This document shows positions 43,328-51,709 of a stretch of DNA of 64,000 nt, one piece after another (position 1 is the first letter of the stretch; each line of letters starts with the position of its first letter). The translations under genes were made by a program, and so were the position numbers. The notes beneath the pieces were generated by a model. It was not told where the DNA came from and ran no database searches. It saw only the letters and a list, made by a program, of their open reading frames with translations. Source of the stretch: Paenibacillus beijingensis (GTDB lineage: Bacteria; Bacillota; Bacilli; Paenibacillales; Paenibacillaceae); the NCBI RefSeq assembly GCF_000961095.1, contig NZ_CP011058.1, positions 1,641,001 to 1,705,000 of the forward strand. The letters are read 5' to 3'.

Positions 43328-44605
43328 ATGAAGACGATGACTTACCCGCCGACTGGACCGATGAAAATCGAATTGGAAGATATGATACAAGCCCAGATGC
43401 ACTTGTCCGAGGTCATTACACGCACCCCGCTGCAGCATAACCGGGTGTTGTCCGAGCGCTATGCGTGCAATCTGCTGCTGAAACGGGAAGATCTACAGGT
43501 TGTCCGCTCCTTCAAAATCCGCGGAGCTTACCATCGCATCCGTTCGCTGGACCCCGCCTCGCTGGCCAAAGGCGTCGTTTGCGCAAGCGCCGGCAATCAC
43601 GCGCAGGGCGTTGCCTATTCCTGTCAAACACTCGGCATCCCGGGCAAAATCTATATGCCAAGCACGACGCCGCGCCAAAAAGTAAACCAGGTGGCGTTTT
43701 TCGGAGGCAGCCAGGTTGAAATCGTCCTGACCGGCGACACGTTCGATGACGCTTACGCGGAAGCCGTCAAAGCAAGCGAAAGCAGCGGCATGCCGTTTAT
43801 ACACCCGTTCGACGACCCGGCCATTATCGCCGGCAACGGCACGATCGGCAAAGAAATTATGGACGACTCCGCCTCGATTCCCGACTATGTGTTCGTGACG
43901 ATCGGCGGGGGCGGACTTGCTGCCGGCGTCGCTTCTTACATTAAAGCGGTATCTCCCCGCACAAAAATTATCGGTGTCGAGCCAAAAGGCGCTCCTTCCA
44001 TGAACGTGTCGCTGAATAAGGGGAAAGTGACGCCGCTTGATACGATCGACAAATTCGTGGACGGCGCCGCCGTCAAGCGGGTTGGAGATTTGACGTTCGA
44101 CCTGTGCCGGGATCTGCTCGACGATATCGTTCTCGTACCGGAGGGCAAAGTATGCACCACATTGCTTGAGTTGTATAACGAGAACGCGATTGTTGCGGAG
44201 CCGGCCGGAGCGCTGCCGATTTCCGCGCTGGACATGTACCGCGACGAAATCGTCGGCAAATCGGTCGTCTGCATCGTAAGCGGCGGCAACAACGATGTGG
44301 ACCGGATGCAGGAAATGAAGGAGCGCTCGCTCATTTACGAGGGGCTTAAGCATTATTTTATGGTCAACTTTCCGCAGCGTGCGGGCGCCCTCCGCGAATT
44401 TCTCGACGATGTACTCGGTCCGGAAGACGATATTACCCGTTTCGAATATACGAAGAAGCATAACAAGGAGAACGGCCCCGCCCTGGTCGGCATCGAGCTG
44501 AAGCGGCAGGAAGACTACGCTCCGCTGATGGAACGGATGAACCGGAAAGGCTATCAGGTGATCGAGCTGAATAAAGATCCGATGATGTTCAATCTGCTCA
44601 TTTGA
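43328..44605 (+). CDS. ilvA: Threonine deaminase (biosynthetic, single ACT domain)
   Basis: 425 residues from the ATG at 43328 (AAGGAG upstream). Converts threonine to 2-ketobutyrate for isoleucine synthesis. Seen: PLP lysine in RSFKIRGAYH, ASAGNHAQGVAYS, the glycine loop TIGGGGLAAGVASY, CIVSGGNNDVDRM, and a short C-terminal regulatory domain (about 335-425, YFMVNFPQRAGALREFLDDVLG). Length and tail match the Bacillus-type short IlvA. No other ilv gene is adjacent. Confidence 0.95.
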   Translation: MKTMTYPPTGPMKIELEDMIQAQMHLSEVITRTPLQHNRVLSERYACNLLLKREDLQVVRSFKIRGAYHRIRSLDPASLAKGVVCASAGNHAQGVAYSCQTLGIPGKIYMPSTTPRQKVNQVAFFGGSQVEIVLTGDTFDDAYAEAVKASESSGMPFIHPFDDPAIIAGNGTIGKEIMDDSASIPDYVFVTIGGGGLAAGVASYIKAVSPRTKIIGVEPKGAPSMNVSLNKGKVTPLDTIDKFVDGAAVKRVGDLTFDLCRDLLDDIVLVPEGKVCTTLLELYNENAIVAEPAGALPISALDMYRDEIVGKSVVCIVSGGNNDVDRMQEMKERSLIYEGLKHYFMVNFPQRAGALREFLDDVLGPEDDITRFEYTKKHNKENGPALVGIELKRQEDYAPLMERMNRKGYQVIELNKDPMMFNLLI

Positions 44606-44624
44606 TCGAAGGAAGGAAAATGAT

Positions 44625-44658
44625 AGCCGCGGCCCGTAACGGGTCCGGCTCTTTTTTT
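44625..44658 (+). terminator. ilvA terminator
   Basis: AGCCGCGGCCCG-TAA-CGGGTCCGGCT followed by CT7, 20 nt after the stop codon. Confidence 0.85.
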
Positions 44659-44772
44659 GCATGCGCTTCGCGTTACGGCTGGGGTTTGGATATTTGTTTT
44701 TGAGCGCATATAATAATGGATAAGGAATATGGCCAGATTAGGCCGTAAATACTTTGAATATGGAGCTGTTGC

Positions 44773-45372
44773 ATGAGTTTAATTCAGGAATGGATATCGA
44801 AATTGAAAGGTATGAATTTGCAGGATCTGCAGCAAACGCTGGAAAGCTATTCGGCTTTCGGTCCGCTTCCCGGAATTTTGCTTCCTTTTGCCGAGGCGTT
44901 TCTTCCGTTTTTGCCGCTGTTTGTATTCATCGCCGCCAACGCCAACATTTACGGCCTCTGGCTCGGATTTCTGTTCTCATGGATCGGAGCTTCCGCGGGA
45001 GCGATTACGGTGTTTTGGCTGGCGCGCAAGCTCGGCGGCAGCTTAGGCACACGTCTGCAAAAACGGTTTCCGCGCGCGAAAGGTTTTTTCAAATGGATTG
45101 AACGGCGGGGGTTCACGCCGATTTTTCTGCTGGCCTGCTTCCCGTTTTCGCCGTCGGTGCTCGTTAATATCGCCTCCGGGCTGAGCACGCTGCCGTTTCG
45201 CACGTTTGTGATCGCCGTTTTACTCGGAAAGGCGGTCATGATTTTTTCGCTGTCGCTGCTGAGCTTTAATATCGGCAGCCTTGCCCCATGGCGCATTGCC
45301 GTCACCGGGGCCGTCGTGCTGCTCATGTGGTACGGGGGTAAGCGGCTGGAAGCGCGTTACCAGCTGAAGTGA
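44773..45372 (+). CDS. TVP38/TMEM64 (VTT/DedA-superfamily) membrane protein
   Basis: 199 residues, about 5 membrane segments. Seen: the SNARE-assoc/VTT block GILLPFAEAFLPFLPLFVFIAANANIYG, GFLFSWIGASAGAITVFWLARKLGG, and FLLACFPFSPSVLVNIASGLS. Homologues are linked to lipid scrambling or undecaprenyl-phosphate/membrane homeostasis. GTTGC-ATG context with a weak site; TTTGAATATGGAG upstream. Confidence 0.88.
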   Translation: MSLIQEWISKLKGMNLQDLQQTLESYSAFGPLPGILLPFAEAFLPFLPLFVFIAANANIYGLWLGFLFSWIGASAGAITVFWLARKLGGSLGTRLQKRFPRAKGFFKWIERRGFTPIFLLACFPFSPSVLVNIASGLSTLPFRTFVIAVLLGKAVMIFSLSLLSFNIGSLAPWRIAVTGAVVLLMWYGGKRLEARYQLK

Positions 45373-45495
45373 CAGCCGTTTCCGTTCATAATCCGTTCCC
45401 TCCTGGAGCACACTGTTAAGGTATCGTCCGGTATCTTCTGCTGAACATTTAGTGGTCAGACTGTTGTTTTGCTACAACAACGAAGGAGGAAGCCC

Positions 45496-45639
45496 ATGTC
45501 TGGTGAACAGCCGTCCGATAAACAGCGTCAAGCCAAAAGTGCCCAATCACTTGCCGACCAAACCGGCCGGGGCAAGGAGCGCGCCAGCAAGCTGCAGTCC
45601 GAGGCCGATCTTGCCGCCCTGCTGAAACACGGCCAGTAG
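45496..45639 (+). CDS. 47-residue hydrophilic protein, unknown
   Basis: MSGEQPSDKQRQAKSAQSLA... to ...LAALLKHGQ: very hydrophilic, Gln/Ala/Lys rich, no aromatic residue. GAAGGAGGAA site 4-5 nt before the ATG. Its make-up recalls small acid-soluble or stress peptides, but I cannot assign a family. The next gene follows after a tandem hairpin cassette. Confidence 0.6.
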   Translation: MSGEQPSDKQRQAKSAQSLADQTGRGKERASKLQSEADLAALLKHGQ

Positions 45640-45647
45640 AGAGCTAT

Positions 45648-45738
45648 AGCAGATGCTTTCGAAGTGGTTTTGCCATTCGGCAAAACCTAAGCTTATGCTT
45701 TCGAAGTGGTTTTGCCATTCGGCAAAACCTTTAGGAGG
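45648..45738 (+). repeat. Hairpin-RBS cassette, copy C (two units in tandem)
   Basis: Two 42-bp units with an identical 36-bp core (45653-45688 and 45695-45730). Each has ATGCTTTCGAAGT and hairpin GGTTTTGCC-ATTC-GGCAAAACC (45666-45687, 45708-45729). Only the second is followed by TTT-AGGAGG (45733-45738) and the start at 45746. Confidence 0.85.
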
Positions 45739-45745
45739 GAAAAAG

Positions 45746-46042
45746 ATGAGCGAAAAACAGCGTCATTTCGAAATGGAGCCGATGTCCGGCGAGCATGTCG
45801 ACGTCGACGGTGTGTACAAAAATGAATGGGGTCGCGAGACGAAGCTGAAGCGGGGCGACGTGTTCCCCGCCGATCCCCAGCTGGGAACGACGGAGTGGGA
45901 GCTTGCCGAGTTGGACTTCAACAATCATCATCAGGGCCATACCGATCCCCGTCTCGTCCCGCACGACGACGATGACGATCCCGAGGCGCATATGCAGCAT
46001 CCGCGCCGTCATAACCGCAAGCCGCACCGCGGCGACCAGTAA
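45746..46042 (+). CDS. YjzC-like small protein with Asp/His-rich tail
   Basis: 98 residues from the ATG at 45746. The longer frame to 45653 merely translates the repeat cassette. Seen: VDGVYKNEWGRETKLKRGDVFPADPQLGTTEWEL, similar in pattern to the short Bacillus YjzC family (GxY...KLxKGdxFP), then a tail with DDDDDPEAHMQHPRRHNRKPHRGDQ-type acidic and His clusters that could bind metal. Function unknown. Confidence 0.65.
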   Translation: MSEKQRHFEMEPMSGEHVDVDGVYKNEWGRETKLKRGDVFPADPQLGTTEWELAELDFNNHHQGHTDPRLVPHDDDDDPEAHMQHPRRHNRKPHRGDQ

Positions 46043-46076
46043 GCCGGGCAAAGCCGGAGAGGTCGATTCGCGAATT

Positions 46077-46125
46077 AAAAAGCCTGATCCGCCCCCGCGT
46101 ACGGACGCGCCGGATCAGGCTTTTT
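46077..46125. terminator. Bidirectional terminator
   Basis: AAAAAGCCTGATCCG / CGGATCAGGCTTTTT, a 15-bp stem with A5 and T5 flanks, between the plus gene ending 46042 and the minus gene ending 46209. Confidence 0.9.
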
Positions 46126-46208
46126 AAACGGCAGATCGGTTACGTCCAAACGAGCCGTTACTTCCATGCGGGAAAATCGTTACTGTTTTCAATTTCGCTA
46201 AGTCCGCT

Positions 46209-47246
46209 TCACTGCGCCTTCTTCGCCGCGCTTTCCGTCCGGTTCAGCACCTGCTCGACAACCCGCTCCAGCCGCCGCAGATGGAAGCCGTATTCGAACA
46301 GGCCCGAGGCGACGAACACGAGCCGCATCCGCTCGTCGGGATTATTGCGCAAATAGTCGGTCAGCTGATCGGCCAGCCTCTTTTCCTGGCCCTCTTCCGG
46401 CTCAATCGTCACATGCGGCTTCATTTTGCCGTCCATCTTAAGCAAAATTTGCTCGTGGTATTTGGTCAGCTCTTCAATCTGGCTGTCGAAGCTGCGGGCC
46501 CACTTGTCCGCACCCGGCGAAGCAAAGTAATGCTCCTCGACCACGTCGAGCAAATCCGCCCCTTTTTGCAAACTTTTAATCATCTGTTTGGCCATCAGCA
46601 GCTTTCTGGCCCGCATGATTTTTGTGCTGGGGCGGATGGAGCGCTCCTCGGCAAGCATGTCGTAGCGGTCCTCCAGTTTGCGGAGCATGCCGTGCAGCTT
46701 TTCTTTTTCGGCATTGTAGACGCTCTCCTTCATCTCGTCGGAGATCGCGGTGCGCAGCAAGACCGACAGCTGATGGTACGCATCGTAAGCGACCGAATGA
46801 AACTGCCTGCGCGGGCGCGGCGGAAAAATAAGGACGTTGACGGCAAAAGCGGATCCCATTCCGATCAGTACCATCAAGATGCGAGGCAGCGCGGACATAA
46901 TGTCGGATGTGCTCGTTTCCATGACGACGACGACGGTAACGAGCGTCAGCCCGATTGTACTTTCCATTTTGAGCCGGATGTTAATGAGAATCATGGCAAT
47001 GCATACAAGACCGACCGCAATCGGCGTATGTCCGAATACCCGCAAAGCAAGCAGCGCCATCCCGGCACCGATTACGTTGGCTTGAACCTGATCGGTCATC
47101 TGCTGCCAGGAACGCTGCACGCTCGGTTGGATCGCAAATATGGAAGCGACAGCCGCTACCGTAGGTACAAAATGAAACAGTTCGCTTAAATAGATCGCCA
47201 AGGCGACGGCCATTCCGGTCTTAAGCACCCGGGCGCCAATCGTCAT
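46209..47246 (-). CDS. FUSC/ArAE-family membrane protein (DUF939)
   Basis: 345 residues. N-terminal half has about 4-6 membrane segments (ARVLKTGMAVALAIYLSELF, VASIFAIQPSVQRSWQQ, MLIGMGSAFAVNVLIFPPRP), C-terminal half is a cytosolic helical domain (about 150-345). Pattern fits the aromatic-acid-exporter family related to Bacillus YqjA/YgaE. Substrate unknown. Confidence 0.85.
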   Translation of the reverse strand: MTIGARVLKTGMAVALAIYLSELFHFVPTVAAVASIFAIQPSVQRSWQQMTDQVQANVIGAGMALLALRVFGHTPIAVGLVCIAMILINIRLKMESTIGLTLVTVVVVMETSTSDIMSALPRILMVLIGMGSAFAVNVLIFPPRPRRQFHSVAYDAYHQLSVLLRTAISDEMKESVYNAEKEKLHGMLRKLEDRYDMLAEERSIRPSTKIMRARKLLMAKQMIKSLQKGADLLDVVEEHYFASPGADKWARSFDSQIEELTKYHEQILLKMDGKMKPHVTIEPEEGQEKRLADQLTDYLRNNPDERMRLVFVASGLFEYGFHLRRLERVVEQVLNRTESAAKKAQ

Positions 47247-47393
47247 AGGATGAGTGCCCCTTTCGTTATCGCAGCAAGCGTTATTTTGGGCTTCTTGTCT
47301 TCCGCGTCATGTTAGCCGCTACTCATTATAACGGAAGCCCCGGCCGCTTTCCAGCCGCAGGCACACAGCTGCCGCGCAGCGGGCATTCATTCG

Positions 47394-49145
47394 TCAACCT
47401 TCTGCTCCCGCTTTCGCATGAGGCAAAATAATTTGAAAGGACGTGCCCTTGCCGAGCTCGCTTTCCACGTTTATTTTGCCGTTGTGGTTATCGACGATTT
47501 TATAGGAAACCATCAGACCGAGCCCCGTTCCTTTTTCCTTCGTTGTATAAAAGGGCTGGCCCATCTTCGACAGCTGCTCCTCGTCGATGCCCGGCCCGCA
47601 GTCCACGATGGAGATGACAATCTCTTCGTTTATCGGCTGCAGCGTGATGGCAATCGAACCGCCCTCGACCATCGCTTCAACCGCATTTTTCAATACATTG
47701 ATAAAAACCTGCTTAATCTGCGTCTCTACCCCGTATATCCACAGCGGCGATTTGCCGAGGTCCGCCTGAATCTCAATGCCAAGCAGCGCGGCCTGCGATT
47801 CCAGCAGCGTAATCGTATCGGCCATAATGACCCGGACGTCCATATAATTGAGCTCATAAATTTGCGGCTTGGACAGCATCAGCAGCTCGCTCACGATCGT
47901 CTCGATGCGGGTCAGTTCGGACTTCATGATGTCATGGTAGTTTTTTCCGAGCTGACGCCCTGAAGACATGAGCTGCAGGAAGCCCTTCAGCGACGTAAGC
48001 GGATTGCGGATTTCGTGGGCGATTCCCGCCGCCAGCTGGCCTGCCACATACAGTTTCTCGGAGTTGATCAGCAGCTCCTCGTTCTTCTTTCGCTCGGAAA
48101 TATCGCGGATAATCGCTTGAAACACCTGTTTGCCGGAGAAGAAGGACTTGGTCAGGATCAGTTCCGTATGGAGCTGCTTGCCTGTCGCCGTGTACCAGTC
48201 AAGCTCCAACAAACCGGTCGCATCCTCCGGGCACGCTTTCTCATTGCCGGTGTCATTCAATAGCTTACGAATATCTTCGTGATGCTTCGGATGAAGAAAC
48301 GGATAGATGGATTGGCCGGCAAGCGGGTTGGCGGGATCGACCTCGAACATCCGCATGCCGGCCCGGTTCACATACTCCCATTTGCCGCCTTTAATGAGCG
48401 CGATCATATCGAGAGAATTTTCAACCAGCAGCTTGTACCGCTCGTCCATCTGGTTGTACCGCCGGTCCGCGAACCATGCCGTCAGGCTGAACGCCAGTAT
48501 AAGCAGCGCGGCGATGCCGAGCAGCAGCGCCATAATCATGACCGATTGGTTCAGCCGGTCGGCGGTCAGCACATCGGTATATTCGACGATTAACGCTTTC
48601 ATTGCCATCAGGTGCATGCCGAGCGCCGATGCGCCGAGCAAGCAGCTGCAGAGCAGCTTGAATGAGCGCGATTTGCGCTCGAATAAATATATTGTAACCG
48701 CCGCACCGAGAAAAATAATCAGCGCCGACAAAACGGCAGGAACGCAGTGGAGCTGAGCAGCGTTAATCGGATTGACCAATACGGTAAAATAGTGCTCCAG
48801 CAGCGAACCCAAGCAGATCAGCAGCGCCGAAGCGGGGATGCGGATGGGCGAGCTCCTTCGGCTTCTCAGCACCAGGAAGGAAAGGTATGCCCCGATAGCG
48901 GGCATTAACATTGCGGGAAAGGACGGCCAGCGGACATTAATCATATAATCCGAAGCCAGCATCGCAACAAAATGCATCGCCCAGTTGCCAAGCCCGAATA
49001 CCGCAGCCCCCCCGAACAGCCAGTAGCGTTTGCCTTTCGGATGGCTTTGTTTCAAATGCTCGATCATGCTGAACATCGTATAGGATGAAAAGGTGATAAT
49101 AATAAAAGCGAGGAGCAGATACACAATATCATTGGCATTATGCAT
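47394..49145 (-). CDS. MHYT-PAS sensor histidine kinase, sporulation-kinase-like
   Basis: 583 residues. Order: seven-helix MHYT domain (about 1-230) with repeated motifs NWAMHFVAML, LEHYFTV and ALGMHLMAMKAL (proposed to bind copper and gas or redox signals), PAS (about 240-355), HisKA with AAGIAHEIRNPLTSLKG, HATPase_c (NVLKNAVEAM, GPGIDEEQL, GTGLGLMVSYKIV). The kinase core is very close in pattern to that of the CheB-CheR hybrid at 32212 and to KinB/KinD/KinE, so a Spo0F phosphorelay input is likely. No response regulator adjacent. Confidence 0.92.
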   Translation of the reverse strand: MHNANDIVYLLLAFIIITFSSYTMFSMIEHLKQSHPKGKRYWLFGGAAVFGLGNWAMHFVAMLASDYMINVRWPSFPAMLMPAIGAYLSFLVLRSRRSSPIRIPASALLICLGSLLEHYFTVLVNPINAAQLHCVPAVLSALIIFLGAAVTIYLFERKSRSFKLLCSCLLGASALGMHLMAMKALIVEYTDVLTADRLNQSVMIMALLLGIAALLILAFSLTAWFADRRYNQMDERYKLLVENSLDMIALIKGGKWEYVNRAGMRMFEVDPANPLAGQSIYPFLHPKHHEDIRKLLNDTGNEKACPEDATGLLELDWYTATGKQLHTELILTKSFFSGKQVFQAIIRDISERKKNEELLINSEKLYVAGQLAAGIAHEIRNPLTSLKGFLQLMSSGRQLGKNYHDIMKSELTRIETIVSELLMLSKPQIYELNYMDVRVIMADTITLLESQAALLGIEIQADLGKSPLWIYGVETQIKQVFINVLKNAVEAMVEGGSIAITLQPINEEIVISIVDCGPGIDEEQLSKMGQPFYTTKEKGTGLGLMVSYKIVDNHNGKINVESELGKGTSFQIILPHAKAGAEG

Positions 49146-49343
49146 ACGTTAATAGCTCTCCCCGTTTTCAAAATTGGACGTCGCCATTTCTTTTCGACAA
49201 TATCGGCGGAAATCCTTTTCCTGCTGTCGTATGTGACTTAAATTATATCCAAGCGGACGCTTGACGCGAAAGGGACGTGTCAGAGAACGGCAGATTCGGT
49301 TATAATAGAAGGCATTCAACTTGTAGGAAAGGATTGGCCTTCT

Positions 49344-49850
49344 ATGAAATGGATTAAGGAATTTAAAGAATTTGCAATGCGCGGCAACGTGATCGATCTG
49401 GCCGTCGGGGTTATCATCGGGGGAGCGTTCGGCAAAATTACGACATCGCTCGTCAACGACATCATTATGCCTCCGATCGGCTTGCTGCTGGGGGGAAGCA
49501 ATTTTAAAGATTTGTACCTGTACCTCGGCTGGAACAACCCTTACGCTTCCTTGGCCGAAGCAAAGGATAATTCAGCTCCGATCATTACGTACGGGCAGTT
49601 CATCAGCACCGTGCTCGACTTTATTATCGTGGCGTTCTGCATCTTCCTCATTGTAAAAGGAACGAACACGCTGCGGCGCTTCCGGCAGGACGATCAGCCC
49701 GCTTCGGAGAAGCCGAAGGATAAGGAATGCCCGTACTGCCTATCCAAAGTTCCGGTTAAAGCGACGCGCTGCGCCTTCTGTACCTCCCATCTGGAGCCCG
49801 AACAGAAAAGCGGGATGATGACCGATACCGACGGGACCGTGAAAGGATAA
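49344..49850 (+). CDS. mscL: Large-conductance mechanosensitive channel with C-terminal zinc ribbon
   Basis: 168 residues; common MscL is 125-150. Seen: MKWIKEFKEFAMRGNVIDLAVGVIIGGAFGKI (TM1), DIIMPPIGLLLGG, and TM2 FISTVLDFIIVAFCIFLIVKG. After the usual cytosolic helix a zinc-ribbon-like segment CPYCLSKVPVKATRCAFC is added (about 130-152). Gates on membrane tension to release solutes in hypo-osmotic shock. Confidence 0.95.
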   Translation: MKWIKEFKEFAMRGNVIDLAVGVIIGGAFGKITTSLVNDIIMPPIGLLLGGSNFKDLYLYLGWNNPYASLAEAKDNSAPIITYGQFISTVLDFIIVAFCIFLIVKGTNTLRRFRQDDQPASEKPKDKECPYCLSKVPVKATRCAFCTSHLEPEQKSGMMTDTDGTVKG

Positions 49851-49907
49851 CGGACCGCTGAACCGTTCAAACCGCCGCCATTATTCGCATAAAAAGGAGG
49901 GGCCTGC

Positions 49908-50540
49908 ATGGGCACCGAGTTCTTCGATATTTACGATGAAGAGTGGAAGCCGGCCGGCATCGCCAGCCGGGCGGATGTGCACGCGCACGGCTGGCGCCAT
50001 ATGACGTTTCACTGCTGGGTGACGCGGCGCGAAGGCGGCCGCCATTATGTATGGTTTCAGCTGCGTCAGAGCAGCAAAGATACATTCCCGGACTGCTTCG
50101 ACATTACCGCGGCGGGCCATCTGGCTGCCGGGGAAACCGTTCGGGACGCGCTGCGGGAGCTCAAAGAAGAGCTCGGCATTGACGCAGCGTTCGAATCGCT
50201 GCTTCCGCTCGGCTCCCACGACGAGGTAACGGCCGGCACTGCCGGCGGCGTCCCGTTCATCGATCATGAGCGCAGCCATGAGTTCGCGCTTCCCGTCGAT
50301 GTGCCGCTGTCCTCGCTCAAGCTGCAGCATGAAGAAGTGGCCGGCGTATATGAAGCGGAGCTTGCGGCTGTAATCGACCTGTTTGAAGGCAGACGGAGCG
50401 AAATTATCGCGCGGGGAGTCGAATCCACCGCCTCCGGAGAGCTGCTCCCTGCCAAGCGGACGGTTACGGCGGACCGCTTCGTGCCGCGCGACGGCGGCTA
50501 TTACGCCGAGCTGTTCCGGACGATCCGGCGGCTCACCTGA
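49908..50540 (+). CDS. NUDIX hydrolase, IPP-isomerase-like subgroup
   Basis: 210 residues. Seen: MGTEFFDIYDEEWKPAGIASRADVHAHGWRH, typical of the YfcD/IDI-like group, then the Nudix box GHLAAGETVRDALRELKEELGI (all key residues present), and a C-terminal extension. AAAAAGGAGG precedes the ATG and the gene follows mscL by 57 nt. Likely a diphosphate hydrolase of unknown substrate. Confidence 0.9.
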   Translation: MGTEFFDIYDEEWKPAGIASRADVHAHGWRHMTFHCWVTRREGGRHYVWFQLRQSSKDTFPDCFDITAAGHLAAGETVRDALRELKEELGIDAAFESLLPLGSHDEVTAGTAGGVPFIDHERSHEFALPVDVPLSSLKLQHEEVAGVYEAELAAVIDLFEGRRSEIIARGVESTASGELLPAKRTVTADRFVPRDGGYYAELFRTIRRLT

Positions 50541-50705
50541 TTGACGGGCGCTTTGTTATGGTTTATGGCTGGCCAATCAGGTGAGTGTCGCCCTGCGGAT
50601 AACTCGGCTTCCCCCTAAAGCTCTTTCCATCAGCATATGCAGGCAAAACGGTGCTGGTGTTGCATTCTGGCTGCGAGGCACAGTTGTTCTGTTCCCAAAA
50701 CAGCA

Positions 50706-50736
50706 AGCGCGTGCCCCGGTCCGGGAAACACGCGCT
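50706..50736. terminator. Hairpin between NUDIX and the 33-residue gene
   Basis: AGCGCGTG / CACGCGCT, 8 bp, with CTTT after it on the plus strand and TGCTGTTTT on the minus strand. Could terminate either neighbour. Confidence 0.5.
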
Positions 50737-50801
50737 CTTTGGCTATACGTATCGGTGTAGGGCTTCTCCGCCCTTTTTCTCTTCCGGCTTGTCGCTTCTC
50801 G

Positions 50802-50903
50802 TTACCGGCTGACGAACCAAATCACAACACAGGTCCAAAAAGGAAGCGAAAGCACAAGTCCATTGATCGTCCCGACGATTAAGCTGCCTTCACGTCTGAT
50901 CAT
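50802..50903 (-). CDS. 33-residue single-span membrane peptide
   Basis: MIRREGSLIVGTINGLVLSL... ends WFVSR. Two Arg at the N-terminus, then about 22 hydrophobic residues, one Cys. GGGGAG site 8 nt before the ATG. Similar tiny one-span proteins occur in Bacillales, but I cannot name a family. Too short for most gene finders. Confidence 0.55.
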   Translation of the reverse strand: MIRREGSLIVGTINGLVLSLPFWTCVVIWFVSR

Positions 50904-51099
50904 AAGCTCATCTCCCCTGCTTGCCGTTTCTGTTAACCATTGTGTCCCGGATTCAGACTTTGCAAACGCGGTATAGTTCTATTATAACCATTAAAGCGCA
51001 GACATTAAAGCGTTTTCATGAATGTTTGGTGCGATTTTCTCTTCTTATTTATATGGACCGATCTTGACGAATATGCCGCATTTCGAAGGAAGGGCCGGA

Positions 51100-51655
51100 A
51101 GCCGGGAAAAAGAAGAACAAAAAATAAGCATCTGCACGAGGCAAACGGTCTTGCTGCGCATCATACCGGCAGGCAATCCGCTTGGCAGCAAGGGCGCGCC
51201 GCGCCGGGTTAGACCTTCCAGCGATCCCGCACGTTTAGGCTCCGTTCGAGTCCGCCCGGTTCGATTCAGACCGGTTCGACTCAGCCCGTTCGATTCGTTC
51301 CGGATGAGGGAGTGATGGATGCCAGGTTATTTCCTAACCAGGTTATTTCCTAACGGCTGCCATTGCCGCTAATTTAATGAAAATGCCCCGATTAGAGTTC
51401 TAACGGAGATGAGCGCAGCTATTGGCTGCAAGAATAGCCCTTTTTGGGCGAAAGCCATCAGATAAGGTCTCTCACAACCGTTACATTTTGCAAGGGCATT
51501 TTGAGCAAAATAACGTCTGTGCAAGCCGTTAGCTCTCGAAGGTCATGGAGTGCAGTTCCCCGCGCGAGGTTGCGGGCTGAACCTGCGACCCATCGCTGCC
51601 AGCGATGTGCCCGATCCACAATTCTTAGATTCACATAACTTCCTAAAACAATCAA
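51100..51655 (+). repeat. Long intergenic repeat R, copy 2
   Basis: Homologous to 28030-28375. Core between TAACGGCT (51351) and AGCCGTTA (ending 51531), with nested CTAACGG and CCGTTA. Differs by an 83-bp insertion right after the core (51532-51614, with two hairpins such as CATCGCTG/CAGCGATG), a 16-bp duplication CCAGGTTATTTCCTAA (51321-51350), and GTTCGATTC/GTTCGACTC triplication near 51250-51300. It ends against the tRNA-Thr terminator. Confidence 0.8.
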
Positions 51656-51691
51656 AAAGCGCGGCTTCCGATTAATCCGGAAAACCGCGCT
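51654..51691 (-). terminator. tRNA-Thr terminator
   Basis: Minus strand AGCGCGG..TCCG-GATTAAT-CGGA..CCGCGCT followed by T4, 18 nt after the CCA end of the tRNA. Confidence 0.85.
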
Positions 51692-51709
51692 GGAACTGTT
51701 GATATGGAA

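Noticed and set aside
45653..45745. N-terminal extension MLSKWFCHSAKP... of the YjzC-like protein
   Set aside because: It is just the tandem hairpin cassette translated; the real start at 45746 follows AGGAGG.
50637..50882. 81-codon plus-strand frame after NUDIX
   Set aside because: It spans a terminator hairpin and is antisense to the better-supported 33-codon gene.
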